From Agreia sp. VKM Ac-1783 (GTDB taxonomy: Bacteria; Actinomycetota; Actinomycetes; Actinomycetales; Microbacteriaceae): a DNA stretch of 64,000 nt. The stretch spans positions 558,001 through 622,000 of the forward strand of contig NZ_FXWI01000001.1 of the NCBI RefSeq assembly GCF_900177765.1. The letters are read 5' to 3'. Of this stretch, positions 36,831-49,153 are shown piece after piece. Within the stretch, counting starts at the first letter, position 1; every line of letters starts with the position of its first letter. The translations under genes and the position numbers were made by a program. Under the pieces are notes generated by a model. That model was not told the origin of the DNA and did not search any database. It worked only from the letters and a program-made list of their open reading frames with translations.

Positions 36831-38369
36831 ATTTCCACGGACGAGGCCGCACCGCGGCCGAACACCCCTGTCGGTACCTACGATCTCGTGGTCGTGTCTA
36901 ACCGGCTCCCTGTAGACAAGGTGACCCACCCCGACTGCAGTGTCGAGTGGCGCACGTCTCCCGGCGGTCTCGTCACCGCGCTCGAACCCGTCATGAAGCG
37001 GGCAGACGGCGCCTGGGTCGGGTGGGCCGGAGTGGCCGACGACGAGTCGGAACCCTTCGAGCACGACGACATCTCGATCGTTCCCGTCACCCTCAGCGCC
37101 GCCGACATCGAGGAGTACTACGAGGGCTTCTCGAACGACACGCTGTGGCCGCTGTATCACGACGTGATCGCCCCGCCCACCTACCACCGGGAGTGGTGGG
37201 AGTCGTACGTTCGGGTCAACCAGCGCTTCGCCGAGAAGGCAGCCTCGGTCACCGCGACCGACGGCACGGTATGGGTTCAGGACTACCAGCTTCAGCTCGT
37301 GCCCAAGATGTTGCGAGAACTGCGCCCCGACCTCACGATCGGCTTCTTCAACCACATCCCATTTCCCGCATACGGCATCTTCTCGCAGTTGCCATGGCGG
37401 GCCCAGATCATCGAGGGGCTCCTCGGAGCCGACCTCATCGGCTTCCAGCGCGCGGCCGACGCGGGCAACTTCACGCGCGCCGTGCGTCGGCTGCTCAGCT
37501 TCACGACGAAGGGCACGGCGATCGATGTGCCGATCGACGAGGAGATCTCGGAGGCGATCGAGCCGGCCCGGGTCTCGACCTCGAGAAGGGGAAGCCTGGT
37601 GCGCACCGTGCACGCGCGCCATTTCCCAATCTCGATCGACACACAGAGTTTCGAAGACCTGGCCCGCCGCCCCGACATTCAGGCCAGGGCGAAGGAGATC
37701 CGCGCAGGACTCGGAAACCCCAAGGTCGTTATGCTCGGCGTCGACCGGCTCGACTACACCAAGGGAATCGGCCACCGGCTGAAGGCGTTCGGCGAGCTCC
37801 TCGCCGACGGCGCGGTCACGGTCGAAGATGTCACGCTCGTGCAGGTCGCCAGTCCGAGCCGCGAACGCGTCGCCGCGTACCAGCAGTTGCGCGACGAGGT
37901 CGAGCTCACCGTGGGCCGCATCAACGGCGACTATTCGAGCATCAGCCACACCGCGATCAGCTACCTGCACCAGGGGTATCCGCGAGAAGAGATGGTGGCG
38001 CTGTATCTCGCCAGCGACGTGATGCTGGTCACTGCTCTCCGCGACGGCATGAATCTCGTGGCCAAGGAATACGTGGCCAGCCGCTTCGACGACGACGGTG
38101 TTCTGGTTCTCAGTGAGTTCGCCGGCGCTGCAGACGAACTCAAGAGTGCGCTCCTTGTGAACCCGCACGACATCGACGGCCTCAAGGAGTCGATCCTCGA
38201 GGCGATTCAGATGACGAAGAGCGAGCGGAGCAAGCGGATGCGCGCGCTGCGCAAGCGGGTGCGCGACTACGACGTGTCGCGCTGGTCCACCGCGTTCCTG
38301 TCGACCTTGACCGATCCGAGCGGCACGCCATCGTATGTCGCGACCAAATGGGGAGCATCCGACCGATGA
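36831..38369 (+). CDS. otsA: Trehalose-6-phosphate synthase, probable ATT start
   Basis: A GT20 enzyme of 512 residues that makes trehalose-6-phosphate from UDP-glucose (or GDP-glucose) and glucose-6-phosphate. Motifs are [37 protein letters not shown] and [16 protein letters not shown]. No ATG, GTG or TTG lies in frame with a ribosome site: the first GTG (36888) falls inside the conserved beta-strand LVVVSNR. In contrast, ATT 36831 has GAGGAG 6 nt upstream and adds a plausible N-terminus ([17 protein letters not shown]). I therefore propose ATT as start; a sequence error is the alternative. Its stop overlaps otsB (ATGA). Confidence 0.88.
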   Translation: MSTDEAAPRPNTPVGTYDLVVVSNRLPVDKVTHPDCSVEWRTSPGGLVTALEPVMKRADGAWVGWAGVADDESEPFEHDDISIVPVTLSAADIEEYYEGFSNDTLWPLYHDVIAPPTYHREWWESYVRVNQRFAEKAASVTATDGTVWVQDYQLQLVPKMLRELRPDLTIGFFNHIPFPAYGIFSQLPWRAQIIEGLLGADLIGFQRAADAGNFTRAVRRLLSFTTKGTAIDVPIDEEISEAIEPARVSTSRRGSLVRTVHARHFPISIDTQSFEDLARRPDIQARAKEIRAGLGNPKVVMLGVDRLDYTKGIGHRLKAFGELLADGAVTVEDVTLVQVASPSRERVAAYQQLRDEVELTVGRINGDYSSISHTAISYLHQGYPREEMVALYLASDVMLVTALRDGMNLVAKEYVASRFDDDGVLVLSEFAGAADELKSALLVNPHDIDGLKESILEAIQMTKSERSKRMRALRKRVRDYDVSRWSTAFLSTLTDPSGTPSYVATKWGASDR

Positions 38370-39202
38370 GCACTTCGTCAACCGCGGCTGGTCACATCGC
38401 CGAGGCCGGCATCCAGCCCGACGAGACCGATGAACTGATCGTCCGCCTGCGCGAACTCGCTCGCACCGAGCGACTGCTCGTCGCGCTCGACTTCGATGGC
38501 ACGCTCGCGCCCGAGGTCGATGTTCCGAGTCACGCACGCGCCCTTCCCGAGGCGAGGCGCGCTCTGCTCGACCTGCTCAAGCTCGATTCGACGCGCGTCG
38601 CGCTCATCTCGGGCCGGGCGATGGAGAGCCTGGAACACGTGAGCGACCTTCCCGACGATGTGCTCCTCGTCGGCTCGCACGGCGTGGAGATTCGGCTCGA
38701 CAGCCCCACCCGGCTCACTCTCGACACGCAGGAGCTCGCCCAGGTCGACGTGCTGAGCGAGGTGCTCGAAGAGGTCGCAGACCGCGTCGACGATGTCTGG
38801 ATCGAGTCGAAGCCCGCGGGCTTCGCCCTTCATACCCGTCTCGCGTCAGAAGAGGGCAGCAGGCAGGCCCACCTCATGGCGCTGGCCGAGACGAAGTCGG
38901 AGATCGAGGGTCTCACCGTGCGCGAGGGAAAGAACGTGCTCGAGTTCTCGATCAGGTCGACGACCAAGGGCGAGGCGCTGTTGCACCTCAAGGAGTACAC
39001 GAAGGCCACGGCCGTGTTCTACGCGGGCGACGACGTCACAGACGAAGACGCGTTCGCCGTGTTGCGCAGCGGCGACTTCGGACTGAAGAGCGGTTCGGGA
39101 AAGACGATCGCGGAGTTCCGCGTGAGTGACGAAGCCGAAGTCGCCCAGGTGCTGGCTCTGCTCGGCCAATTCCGAGCAGAGGCGCGCATGTCTGCTGGCT
39201 GA
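38366..39202 (+). CDS. otsB: Trehalose-6-phosphate phosphatase
   Basis: A 278-residue HAD-superfamily phosphatase that turns trehalose-6-phosphate into trehalose. The nucleophile motif is LLVALDFDGTLAPE and the Mg-binding motif FYAGDDVTDEDAF; a cap domain lies between. ATG 38366 overlaps the otsA stop, so the pair is coupled. Trehalose is a common stress sugar in Microbacteriaceae. Confidence 0.94.
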   Translation: MSTSSTAAGHIAEAGIQPDETDELIVRLRELARTERLLVALDFDGTLAPEVDVPSHARALPEARRALLDLLKLDSTRVALISGRAMESLEHVSDLPDDVLLVGSHGVEIRLDSPTRLTLDTQELAQVDVLSEVLEEVADRVDDVWIESKPAGFALHTRLASEEGSRQAHLMALAETKSEIEGLTVREGKNVLEFSIRSTTKGEALLHLKEYTKATAVFYAGDDVTDEDAFAVLRSGDFGLKSGSGKTIAEFRVSDEAEVAQVLALLGQFRAEARMSAG

Positions 39203-39209
39203 GTGGTTC

Positions 39210-39215
39210 TAAACT
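39210..39215 (+). promoter_or_regulatory. -10 box of ilvD
   Basis: TAAACT ends 6 nt before the ATG at 39222, with no ribosome site, indicating a leaderless ilvD message separate from otsAB. Confidence 0.5.
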
Positions 39216-39221
39216 CGTAAC

Positions 39222-40916
<1,695 letters not shown>

Positions 40917-40998
40917 TACCGCGCTCCACCCTCATCACCGTTCGTCTGCTGCAGTGCAAAGGCGACAAGCTGTGCAGGCACCAAGCTAGGAAAACAAC

Positions 40999-42828
40999 AT
41001 GCCCGTGGATCCATCTCCCGTGCCAAGCTCTCCGGCGTTCCCCAAGCCGGCCTCCTCTCCCGCTGGAGCGAACACCCCTGAAATCCTGACGGGCTCTGGC
41101 GCGATCCTGCGCTCACTCGAGCACCTCGGTGTGAAAGACGTCTTCGGGCTTCCCGGCGGGGCCATCATTCCGTTCTACGACGAGCTCATGGCGTCGACCG
41201 CCATCAGGCACATCCTCGTTCGACACGAGCAGGGCGCCGGCCACGCGGCCGAAGGCTACGCCTCGTCGACGAACAAGGTGGGCGTCGCCATCGCGACGTC
41301 TGGCCCCGGCGCGACCAACCTGGTGACGGCCATTGCCGATGCCTACATGGACTCGGTTCCCGTGCTCATCATCACCGGACAGGTCTTCTCGACCCTGATG
41401 GGCACCGACGCGTTCCAGGAGGTCGACATCGTGGGTATCACGATGCCGATCACGAAGCACTCCTTCCTGGTCACCAAGCCGGAGGACGTGCCCGCTACCC
41501 TCGCTGCCGCGTACCACATCGCATCCACCGGCCGGCCGGGCCCCGTGCTCGTCGACATCACCAAGGATGCGCAGCAGAATTCGGCCCCGTTCGTGTGGAA
41601 CCCGAAGGTCGACCTCGCGGGATACCGCCCGGTGACCAAGGCGCACGGCAAGCAGATCCAGGCCGCCGCTCAGCTCATCCTCGAGGCGAAGAAGCCGGTG
41701 TTCTACGTCGGAGGCGGAGTGATCCGGGCCGAGGCGTCGGCCGAGCTCGCCGTGCTGGCCGAGACGACCGGCACACCCGTCGTCACCACGCTGATGGCGC
41801 GCGGCGCGTTCCCCGACTCGCACGAGCAGAACCTGGGTATGCCGGGTATGCACGGAACGGTGCCCGCCGTTCTCGCGCTGCAGGAGAGCGACCTCATCGT
41901 CGCCCTCGGAGCTCGATTCGACGACCGCGTCACAGGCAAGGTCAGCGAGTTCGCCCCCAACGCGAAGATCGTGCATGTCGACGTCGACCCCGCCGAGATC
42001 GGCAAGATCCGCGCGGCCGACGTTCCGATCGTGGGCGACGCGAAAGACGTGATCGCCGATCTGACGAAGGCATTCGTGGCCACGGCTGCCGCCACCGAGA
42101 CACGGCCCGACATCGCCGAATGGTGGGAGTACCTCCGCGGCCTGCAAGACGAGTTCCCGCTCGGCTATGCGGAGCCCACCGACGGCCTGCTCTCGCCTCA
42201 GTACGTGATCAAGCGCATCGGCGAGCTGTCCGGACCCGAGGCGATCTACGCATCCGGCGTCGGCCAGCACCAGATGTGGGCGGCCCAGTTCATCAAGTAC
42301 GAGCGGCCCAACTCGTGGCTCAACTCCGGCGGAGCCGGCACGATGGGCTATTCGGTTCCCGCCGCCATGGGCGCGAAGGTCGCCGAGCCCGATCGACTCG
42401 TGTGGGCGATCGACGGCGACGGATGCTTCCAGATGACCAATCAGGAACTCGCCACCTGCACCATCAACAAGATCCCGATCAAGGTCGCGATCATCAACAA
42501 CTCATCGCTCGGCATGGTGCGTCAGTGGCAGAGCCTGTTCTACGACGGACGGCACTCGTTCACCGACCTCAACACCGGTCACGGCACGGCGATGGTTCCC
42601 GACTTCGTGAAGCTCGCCGACGCGTACGGGGCTCTCGGCATCAGGGTCACCAAGGTCGAGGAGATCGACGCGGCGATCAAGCTCGCGATCGAGACCAACG
42701 ACCGCCCGGTCGTGATCGATTTCATCGTGAGCCGCGACGCCATGGTGTGGCCGATGGTTCCGCAGGGGGTCAGCAACTCGCTGATCGAACACGCACAGCA
42801 GATCGCCCCAGAGTGGGATGAGGAGTAG
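40999..42828 (+). CDS. ilvB: Acetolactate synthase large subunit
   Basis: A 609-residue ThDP enzyme, first common step of branched-chain amino acid synthesis. The ThDP-activating Glu lies in [15 protein letters not shown], the FAD region in [10 protein letters not shown]-like [12 protein letters not shown], and the ThDP/Mg motif in [17 protein letters not shown]. The N-terminal 30 residues are Pro/Ser-rich. The ATG is preceded by AGGAAAA. ilvN follows after 3 nt and ilvC after a further 93 nt, the usual ilvBNC order. Confidence 0.97.
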   Translation: MPVDPSPVPSSPAFPKPASSPAGANTPEILTGSGAILRSLEHLGVKDVFGLPGGAIIPFYDELMASTAIRHILVRHEQGAGHAAEGYASSTNKVGVAIATSGPGATNLVTAIADAYMDSVPVLIITGQVFSTLMGTDAFQEVDIVGITMPITKHSFLVTKPEDVPATLAAAYHIASTGRPGPVLVDITKDAQQNSAPFVWNPKVDLAGYRPVTKAHGKQIQAAAQLILEAKKPVFYVGGGVIRAEASAELAVLAETTGTPVVTTLMARGAFPDSHEQNLGMPGMHGTVPAVLALQESDLIVALGARFDDRVTGKVSEFAPNAKIVHVDVDPAEIGKIRAADVPIVGDAKDVIADLTKAFVATAAATETRPDIAEWWEYLRGLQDEFPLGYAEPTDGLLSPQYVIKRIGELSGPEAIYASGVGQHQMWAAQFIKYERPNSWLNSGGAGTMGYSVPAAMGAKVAEPDRLVWAIDGDGCFQMTNQELATCTINKIPIKVAIINNSSLGMVRQWQSLFYDGRHSFTDLNTGHGTAMVPDFVKLADAYGALGIRVTKVEEIDAAIKLAIETNDRPVVIDFIVSRDAMVWPMVPQGVSNSLIEHAQQIAPEWDEE

Positions 42829-42831
42829 ACC

Positions 42832-43341
42832 ATGAGCCACCACGTTCTCTCCCTGCTCGTCGAAGACAAGCCCGGTCTGCTCACGCGGGTCGCCGGTCTC
42901 TTCGCCCGCCGCGGATTCAACATCGAGAGCCTCGCCGTGGGCGCATCCGAGATCGAAGGACTCTCGCGCATCACGGTCGCCGTCGATGTCGAGGAGTTGC
43001 CCCTCGAGCAGGTCACCAAGCAGCTGAACAAGCTCATCAACGTGATCAAGATCGTCGAACTCGAGCCCGACCAGTCGGTTCAGCGCGAGCACATGCTCGT
43101 GAAGGTACGCGTCGACAACTCGACTCGGTCGCACGTGCTCGAGGCTGTGAATCTGTTCAGAGCTCGCGTCGTCGACGTCTCAACAGATGCTCTGGTCATC
43201 GAGATCACAGGCGACTCCGGTAAAACGAATGCGTTCCTGCGCGTCGTCGAGCCATACGGAATCAAGGAGCTGGCCCAGTCGGGTCTGCTCGCCATCGGCC
43301 GCGGGTCCAAGAGCATCACGGAACGTGTCTTCAAGAACTAA
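42832..43341 (+). CDS. ilvN: Acetolactate synthase small (regulatory) subunit
   Basis: A 169-residue ACT-domain protein that binds valine for feedback control of IlvB. The first ACT domain opens with HVLSLLVEDKPGLLTRVAGL and FARRGFNIESLAVG; the second half has SGKTNAFLRVVEPYGIKELA. The gene starts 3 nt after ilvB, so the two subunits are made together. Confidence 0.96.
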   Translation: MSHHVLSLLVEDKPGLLTRVAGLFARRGFNIESLAVGASEIEGLSRITVAVDVEELPLEQVTKQLNKLINVIKIVELEPDQSVQREHMLVKVRVDNSTRSHVLEAVNLFRARVVDVSTDALVIEITGDSGKTNAFLRVVEPYGIKELAQSGLLAIGRGSKSITERVFKN

Positions 43342-44460
<1,119 letters not shown>

Positions 44461-44478
44461 TCTCCTGACTCACGACAC

Positions 44479-44511
44479 GACGGCCGCTCCGACTCTGTCG
44501 GGGCGGCCGTC
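44479..44511 (+). terminator. ilvC terminator hairpin
   Basis: Arms GACGGCCGCTCCGAC (44479-44493) and GTCGGGGCGGCCGTC (44497-44511) pair over 15 bp with one G-T wobble and a TCT loop; a short T-rich stretch follows. It begins 18 nt after the ilvC stop. Confidence 0.75.
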
Positions 44512-44542
44512 GCCATTTCTCGGCATCGCGGCCACGGCAGGC

Positions 44543-45145
44543 ATGGCGCTCGTCGGCGCTTACGTCGCAATCGACGTGGTGCTGCAGCTGCTGCCACCCC
44601 ACTACAGCCCGGTAGCCGACGCCGAGAGCAATCTCGCGGTCGGACCGTTCGGCTGGGTGATGAACCTGAACTTTCTCGCCAGAGCGGCCATGACGTTCTG
44701 CGTGCTGGTCGTCGTCGCTCACATCGGGCGAAGCACCAAAACGCGGCGGCTGGGTTCCCCGCTTCTTGCGCTGGCCGGTCTGTGCTCTGCCGCGCTGGTC
44801 TTCTTTCCGACCGATGTGAACGCGCCCGGTGAGTTCGGCATCGCGCCGACCACGATGGTCGGCGCCGTGCACGTGGCCTTCGCCACGACCGGCTTCCTCC
44901 TCGCATTGGCCGCCATGACTCTTCTGACGATCTGGATGCGCGGCGCCCCATCATTGGCTCGGGTCCGGCGCGCGGCCGCGGTCATGCTCGGCGTCGCCGT
45001 GGCTGGACTCGTCTCACTCGCGGTGTCGATCGCGTGGGTTCCGTCGGTGCTCGGCCTCACAGAGCGGCTCTGTCTTCTCGGAATCCTCGGTTGGGCGTTC
45101 GTCGTGTGCTTCGGCGGCCGCGAGCGGCCTGAAGCACCGCTCTAA
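44543..45145 (+). CDS. DUF998 family membrane protein
   Basis: A membrane protein of the DUF998 type with about six helices; typical features are LPPHYSPVADAESNLAVGPF after the first helix and WVMNLNFLARAAMTFCVL. The role is unknown. The start is unsure: the frame is open back into ilvC, but the 44479-44511 hairpin lies in that extension. ATG 44543 is the first canonical start and gives 200 residues, at the cost of a short first helix; a non-AUG start such as CTG 44465 would give the full helix. No ribosome site is visible at either. Confidence 0.65.
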   Translation: MALVGAYVAIDVVLQLLPPHYSPVADAESNLAVGPFGWVMNLNFLARAAMTFCVLVVVAHIGRSTKTRRLGSPLLALAGLCSAALVFFPTDVNAPGEFGIAPTTMVGAVHVAFATTGFLLALAAMTLLTIWMRGAPSLARVRRAAAVMLGVAVAGLVSLAVSIAWVPSVLGLTERLCLLGILGWAFVVCFGGRERPEAPL

Positions 45146-45257
45146 CTCAGGAGAAACGACGAGAAGACGCCCTTTTCGCACGTAGCACCTCCGCTTTTCC
45201 TGCGGTGCCGCGCCGCTGTCAGGGAATCGCACGCACGAGCTACGAGTTGAGAGGATC

Positions 45258-46070
45258 ATGGACGCTGTGAACAACACCTCTACCTCAGCCGCCGAAGCCG
45301 ACTTCCTGCGCTTTCGCCAGACTCGCCACCGCTACGTCACCTCGCCGCAGGGGCCTTTGGCTCTGGTGAGCACGACGGAGATCGACTCCGAGCGCAGCAT
45401 CGAGGGCGTGCCCGGTCTCTGGGCTCCTAACCCGGCCGGCGGCGGCGTGCGCGTCACGGCGGCCGCGACCGACGGCATCCGTGTGGATGGCGAACTGGTC
45501 GACGGCACAGTCGACATCGCCGGATCTGACACGGTCGTTCCATCGACCCTCGCCTTCGGCGGGGGAGTGACCGGCACCGTCTACCCCGGCGTCGAGGGGC
45601 ATTACATCGTGCGCGTCTGGGATCCGGCCAACCCCAAGGCCGAGAAGTTCGACCGCATCTCCGCCTACGAGTTCAAGGCCGAGTGGGTTCTCGAGGGAAC
45701 GTTCACGCCGACCGAGAAGCGCGCCATCGGTATCGAGCACATCAAAGACGAGGGGAGGCTGCGCGACGAGGTGCTTCCCGGCGACATCGACGTGGTGATC
45801 GGCGGGCAATCGCGCACACTCGCGGCCTTCGAAGACGAGGGAAAACTGCTGCTCGTCTTCCAAGACCTGACCACCGGTGACGAGACCTACGACGTCGGAC
45901 GCTTCCTCGCCGTGCGTCCTCGCCGCGACGGCACCGTCGAACTCGACTTCAACCGCGCATACATTCCGCCGTGCGGCTTCTCCGACTGGTTCAACTGCCC
46001 GATGCCGCCGCAGCAGAATCGCTTCGTGTTCCCTGTCGATGCGGGGGAGAAGCGCGTTCTGTCGGTTTAG
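45258..46070 (+). CDS. DUF1684 domain protein
   Basis: A 270-residue soluble protein. The C-terminal part carries the DUF1684 signature: LLLVFQDLTTGDETYDVGRF, VELDFNRAYIPPCGFSDWF and CPMPPQQNRFVFPVDAGEK. The family is widespread, and its chemistry is unknown. The N-terminal 15 residues are polar. The ATG follows GAGAGGATC. The 112-nt gap upstream holds only a short imperfect hairpin around 45188-45209. Confidence 0.85.
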   Translation: MDAVNNTSTSAAEADFLRFRQTRHRYVTSPQGPLALVSTTEIDSERSIEGVPGLWAPNPAGGGVRVTAAATDGIRVDGELVDGTVDIAGSDTVVPSTLAFGGGVTGTVYPGVEGHYIVRVWDPANPKAEKFDRISAYEFKAEWVLEGTFTPTEKRAIGIEHIKDEGRLRDEVLPGDIDVVIGGQSRTLAAFEDEGKLLLVFQDLTTGDETYDVGRFLAVRPRRDGTVELDFNRAYIPPCGFSDWFNCPMPPQQNRFVFPVDAGEKRVLSV

Positions 46071-46087
46071 CCTCTCGTACGAGCGGC

Positions 46088-46093
46088 TAACCT
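46088..46093 (+). promoter_or_regulatory. -10 box of the 46101 membrane gene
   Basis: TAACCT ends 7 nt before the ATG at 46101; no ribosome site is present. Confidence 0.5.
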
Positions 46094-46100
46094 TGCCTAC

Positions 46101-46607
46101 ATGACGAGCCGCAACGACGACGCCCTGAGCTGGGCCGGCGACGACGACCCCACGCTGACTCCGCCGATGCAGGCGGGCTCGTCCGGTGTTGCCGACCCGA
46201 CCGGCGTCGAGACGCCCGAGCGGGCAGAGGTGCCGACCGTTCTCGAGCAGGCCGAGCTGGTCGAAGACGCCAAGGTCGAGGCCGAACTCGCAGCCGCCGA
46301 GAAGGCATCCGCGCAGATGAGTTCTGCGGCCCTGATCACGCTCGGCATCCTCGGTGGCGTCTACCTGCTCTACACGATCGGCTGGGGCATCGTCGTCGCC
46401 CGAACCACCGTCACCTTCTTTCCGCTCGACAGCCTCTTTCTCGAGATCTGCTTCCGTATCGGCCAGTTCCTGTCGATCGCCGCAGCGCCCCTGTGGTTCG
46501 TATCGACCCTGCTGCTGACACAGAAGAGAACGTGGCGTTCGCGCCTCGGTTGGCTGCTGCTCGGAGTCTTCGTGCTCGTGCCCTGGCCGTTTATTCAGGG
46601 AGCGTAG
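46101..46607 (+). CDS. Membrane protein with acidic N-terminus, 168 aa
   Basis: The first 75 residues are acidic, Ala/Glu-rich and probably disordered (DPTGVETPERAEVPTVLEQA), followed by three hydrophobic helices (LITLGILGGVYLLYTIGWG, IGQFLSIAAAPLWFVSTLLL, LGWLLLGVFVLVPWPFI). Similar proteins are often mislabelled 'DNA polymerase III subunit gamma/tau' because of the Ala/Pro/Glu-rich part; nothing here supports that. The gene is followed after 9 nt by another small membrane gene, probably the same operon. Confidence 0.65.
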   Translation: MTSRNDDALSWAGDDDPTLTPPMQAGSSGVADPTGVETPERAEVPTVLEQAELVEDAKVEAELAAAEKASAQMSSAALITLGILGGVYLLYTIGWGIVVARTTVTFFPLDSLFLEICFRIGQFLSIAAAPLWFVSTLLLTQKRTWRSRLGWLLLGVFVLVPWPFIQGA

Positions 46608-46616
46608 GACCACGCC

Positions 46617-46982
46617 ATGACTAAGAACACTGCCGCAGCATCGAACACCGTCTCCCAGCGATCGACCTTTCGTGAACTCAGTTTCTCGAAGAAAGTCGGC
46701 TGGGCCATCGCGCTGCTCTTCGCACTGATCTCAGCCGTCTGGGTCTGGGTCGGGGTCGCCAACCTGTTCGAGGCGATCGCCACCTTCGGCCTCGACCTCA
46801 CGGGTCTTTCGTGGCTCGTGTTCATAGGCTCGATCGCCGCTCCGATCGTCACCTACGGGTTCGGCTTCCTCGTCGGCTGGCGCATGCCGGCCTGGGCGAA
46901 GGCGGTCGTCTTTCTCGTCGCCCTCGCGGTGGCGATGGTCATCAAGGCCGATCTCGAGTCGCTGCTCCTCGGCGGGCTCTAG
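46617..46982 (+). CDS. Small membrane protein, 121 aa
   Basis: Three hydrophobic segments (VGWAIALLFALISAVWVWVG, WLVFIGSIAAPIVTYGFGF and VVFLVALAVAMVIKA) and a short polar N-terminus with the sequence STFRELSFSKK. Function unknown. It lies 9 nt after the preceding membrane gene and its stop overlaps that of the convergent DoxX gene by 4 nt. Confidence 0.65.
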   Translation: MTKNTAAASNTVSQRSTFRELSFSKKVGWAIALLFALISAVWVWVGVANLFEAIATFGLDLTGLSWLVFIGSIAAPIVTYGFGFLVGWRMPAWAKAVVFLVALAVAMVIKADLESLLLGGL

Positions 46983-47380
46983 GCCGCGACGCCCACCCAC
47001 ACGATCAGCGCGGCCAAGACGATCTGGGCCGCCAGTCGAGGCCAGAACGGGATGGCGACGGCACCGAAACGCTCGCGATTCGCAGCCGCGTACGCGTTCG
47101 CGGGAAAGACGGCGGCAAGGAAGACGACGAGCGCGATGGCCGCCGTTAGCCGTGTCTGCGGCACGAGCAGGCCGATTCCGCCCGCGATCTCACAGGCTCC
47201 TGTGAGGTAGACGAGGTTCATCGGCGCGAAGACGCCCTCTCGGCGGAGCGCCGGTGGGATCATCTTCGCCATCATCCGCGCCGCCTTCGGCACGAAGTGG
47301 TTGATGCCCATGGCGATGAAGACCACCGCGATCGCGATGCGAACGATCGTCACTATTACGGTCAGCGTCGCATCGGTCAT
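46979..47380 (-). CDS. DoxX-like membrane protein
   Basis: A 133-residue protein with four hydrophobic helices and the DoxX-like pattern AVVFIAMGINHFVPKAARMM early, LTGACEIAGGIGLLVPQTRL in the middle and AVFPANAYAAANRE after helix 3. DoxX-family proteins are small quinone- or thiol-linked membrane proteins, but this subgroup has no known reaction. The open frame extends upstream across the serA promoter; ATG 47380 marks the conserved start. It is divergent from serA. Confidence 0.8.
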   Translation of the reverse strand: MTDATLTVIVTIVRIAIAVVFIAMGINHFVPKAARMMAKMIPPALRREGVFAPMNLVYLTGACEIAGGIGLLVPQTRLTAAIALVVFLAAVFPANAYAAANRERFGAVAIPFWPRLAAQIVLAALIVWVGVAA

Positions 47381-47400
47381 GTGCTCATTGTGCCTGCCCC

Positions 47401-47406
47401 TAATAT
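47401..47406 (+). promoter_or_regulatory. -10 box of serA
   Basis: TAATAT lies 62 nt before the GTG at 47469, which has its own AAGGA site; so serA is likely leadered. No clear -35. Confidence 0.4.
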
Positions 47407-47468
47407 GGTTCTGGCCGCGCAATCCCGCGGAAATCCTCTTTACAGAGCCAAACCGAAGGATCCGATCC

Positions 47469-49058
47469 GTGTCGAAACCGGTCGTCTTGATCGCCGAAGA
47501 ACTCTCGCCCGCTACCGTCGAGGCGCTTGGCCCCGACTTCGAGGTGGTGAACGTCGATGGAACGGATCGGCCCGCGCTGCTCTCGGCACTCGCCGACGCA
47601 GACGCGATTCTCGTGCGTTCCGCTACCAAGGTCGACGCTGAGGCGATCGCTGCCGCGCCCAGGCTCAAGGTCGTCGCCCGAGCCGGCGTCGGTCTCGACA
47701 ACGTCGACATCAAGGCGGCCACGGCAGCCGGCGTCATGGTGGTCAACGCGCCCACCTCGAACATCATCTCCGCCGCAGAGCTCACCGTCGGCCACATCCT
47801 GAGCCTCGCCCGCCACATCCCGGCCGCCCACTCGGCTCTAGCCGAAGGCAAGTGGAAGCGCAGTGCGTACACCGGCGTCGAGCTCTACGAGAAGACGATC
47901 GGAATCATCGGACTCGGTCGCATCGGGGCCCTGATCACGGCTCGCATGCAGTCCTTCGGCACGAACGTCGTCGCCTACGACCCCTACGTAACGTCGGCCC
48001 GCGCGCAGCAGCTGGGCGTCACCCTGCTGAGCCTCGACGAGCTGCTCGCACAGAGCGACTTCATCACCATTCACATGCCGAAGACGCCTGAGACCACGGG
48101 GATGATCAGCGACGAGCAGTTGGCGCTGATGAAGCCCACGTCGTTCATCGTCAACGTGGCCCGCGGCGGACTCATCGACGAAGACGCGCTCTACCGGGCA
48201 CTCACCGCCGGCACCATCGCGGGAGCCGGACTCGACGTGTTCGTCAGCGAGCCGCCCACGGATTCGCCGTTGCTCGCCCTGCCCAACGTCGTGGTCACAC
48301 CCCACCTGGGCGCATCCACCGACGAAGCGCAGGAGAAGGCCGGTGTCTCGGTGGCCAAGTCGGTTCGCCTGGCCCTGTCGGGCGAGTTGGTTCCGGATGC
48401 CGTGAACGTCGCCGGCGGAGTCATCGATCCCACGGTGCGTCCCGGTATTCCCCTTGTCGAGAAGCTCGGACAGGTCTTCTCCGGCCTTGCCCACAGCCCG
48501 CTCACCAGCGTCGACGTCATCGTGCGCGGCGAGATCGTCGACTTCGACGTGAGCGTGCTCAAGCTCGCCGCCCTCAAGGGCATCTTCACGAACGTCGTCA
48601 GCGAGACGGTCTCGTACGTCAACGCACCTCTGCTCGCCGAGCAGCGCGGTGTGACGACACGCCTCATTACCGAGGCCGTGTCGGAGGAGTACCGCAACCT
48701 GATCACGCTCGAGGGCGCGCTCAGCGACGGCTCGCAGATCTCGGTGTCGGGCACGCTGACCGGCACGAAGCAGATCGAGAAGATCGTCGAGATCAACGGC
48801 TACGACGTCGAGGTTCCCTTCGCAGAGCACCTCATCGTGATGACCTACGACGACCGCCCCGGCATCGTCGCGATCTACGGCAAGGAGTTCGGCGACGCAA
48901 ACATCAACATCGCCGGCATGCAGATCGCGCGCCACGTGGCCGGCGGCAAGGCGCTCAGCGTGCTGACCGTCGACTCGCCCGCCCCCGAGGAGCTACTCGA
49001 GAAGCTGCGCACCGCCATTGATGCCGACTCGCTGCAGGAGATCGACCTCACGGAGTAG
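47469..49058 (+). CDS. serA: D-3-phosphoglycerate dehydrogenase
   Basis: A 529-residue long-type SerA, first step of serine synthesis. The NAD motif is IGIIGLGRIGALITARM; catalytic Arg, Glu and His are in NVARGGLIDEDAL and VTPHLGASTDEAQ. An intervening ASB domain follows, and the C-terminal ACT domain (HLIVMTYDDRPGIVAIYGK) binds serine for feedback. GTG 47469 with AAGGA 8 nt upstream is preferred over the longer open frame to 47301. Long SerA of this type is usual in actinobacteria. Confidence 0.95.
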   Translation: MSKPVVLIAEELSPATVEALGPDFEVVNVDGTDRPALLSALADADAILVRSATKVDAEAIAAAPRLKVVARAGVGLDNVDIKAATAAGVMVVNAPTSNIISAAELTVGHILSLARHIPAAHSALAEGKWKRSAYTGVELYEKTIGIIGLGRIGALITARMQSFGTNVVAYDPYVTSARAQQLGVTLLSLDELLAQSDFITIHMPKTPETTGMISDEQLALMKPTSFIVNVARGGLIDEDALYRALTAGTIAGAGLDVFVSEPPTDSPLLALPNVVVTPHLGASTDEAQEKAGVSVAKSVRLALSGELVPDAVNVAGGVIDPTVRPGIPLVEKLGQVFSGLAHSPLTSVDVIVRGEIVDFDVSVLKLAALKGIFTNVVSETVSYVNAPLLAEQRGVTTRLITEAVSEEYRNLITLEGALSDGSQISVSGTLTGTKQIEKIVEINGYDVEVPFAEHLIVMTYDDRPGIVAIYGKEFGDANINIAGMQIARHVAGGKALSVLTVDSPAPEELLEKLRTAIDADSLQEIDLTE

Positions 49059-49061
49059 GAC

Positions 49062-49153
49062 TGCGCTGGTCGAGTAGGCCGCGAAGCTGCCGTATCGAGG
49101 CCACCGCCGAAGGTGATCTCGATACGCTCGTTCCTCGCTACTCGATCAGCGCA
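49062..49153. repeat. Large palindromic element after serA
   Basis: The left arm TGCGCTGGTCGAGTAG...CGTATCGAGGCC (from 49062) is inverted in the right arm GGTGATCTCGATACGC...CTACTCGATCAGCGCA (to 49153). Two such arms around a short centre would form a long hairpin at the serA 3' end. Confidence 0.75.

Noticed and set aside
43080-43334. Small minus-strand frame opposite ilvN
   Set aside because: Ser/Thr/Arg-rich with no ribosome site; shadow of ilvN.
46101-46607. DNA polymerase III gamma/tau subunit
   Set aside because: The acidic N-terminus may cause such a label, but there is no ATPase motif and three membrane helices are present.
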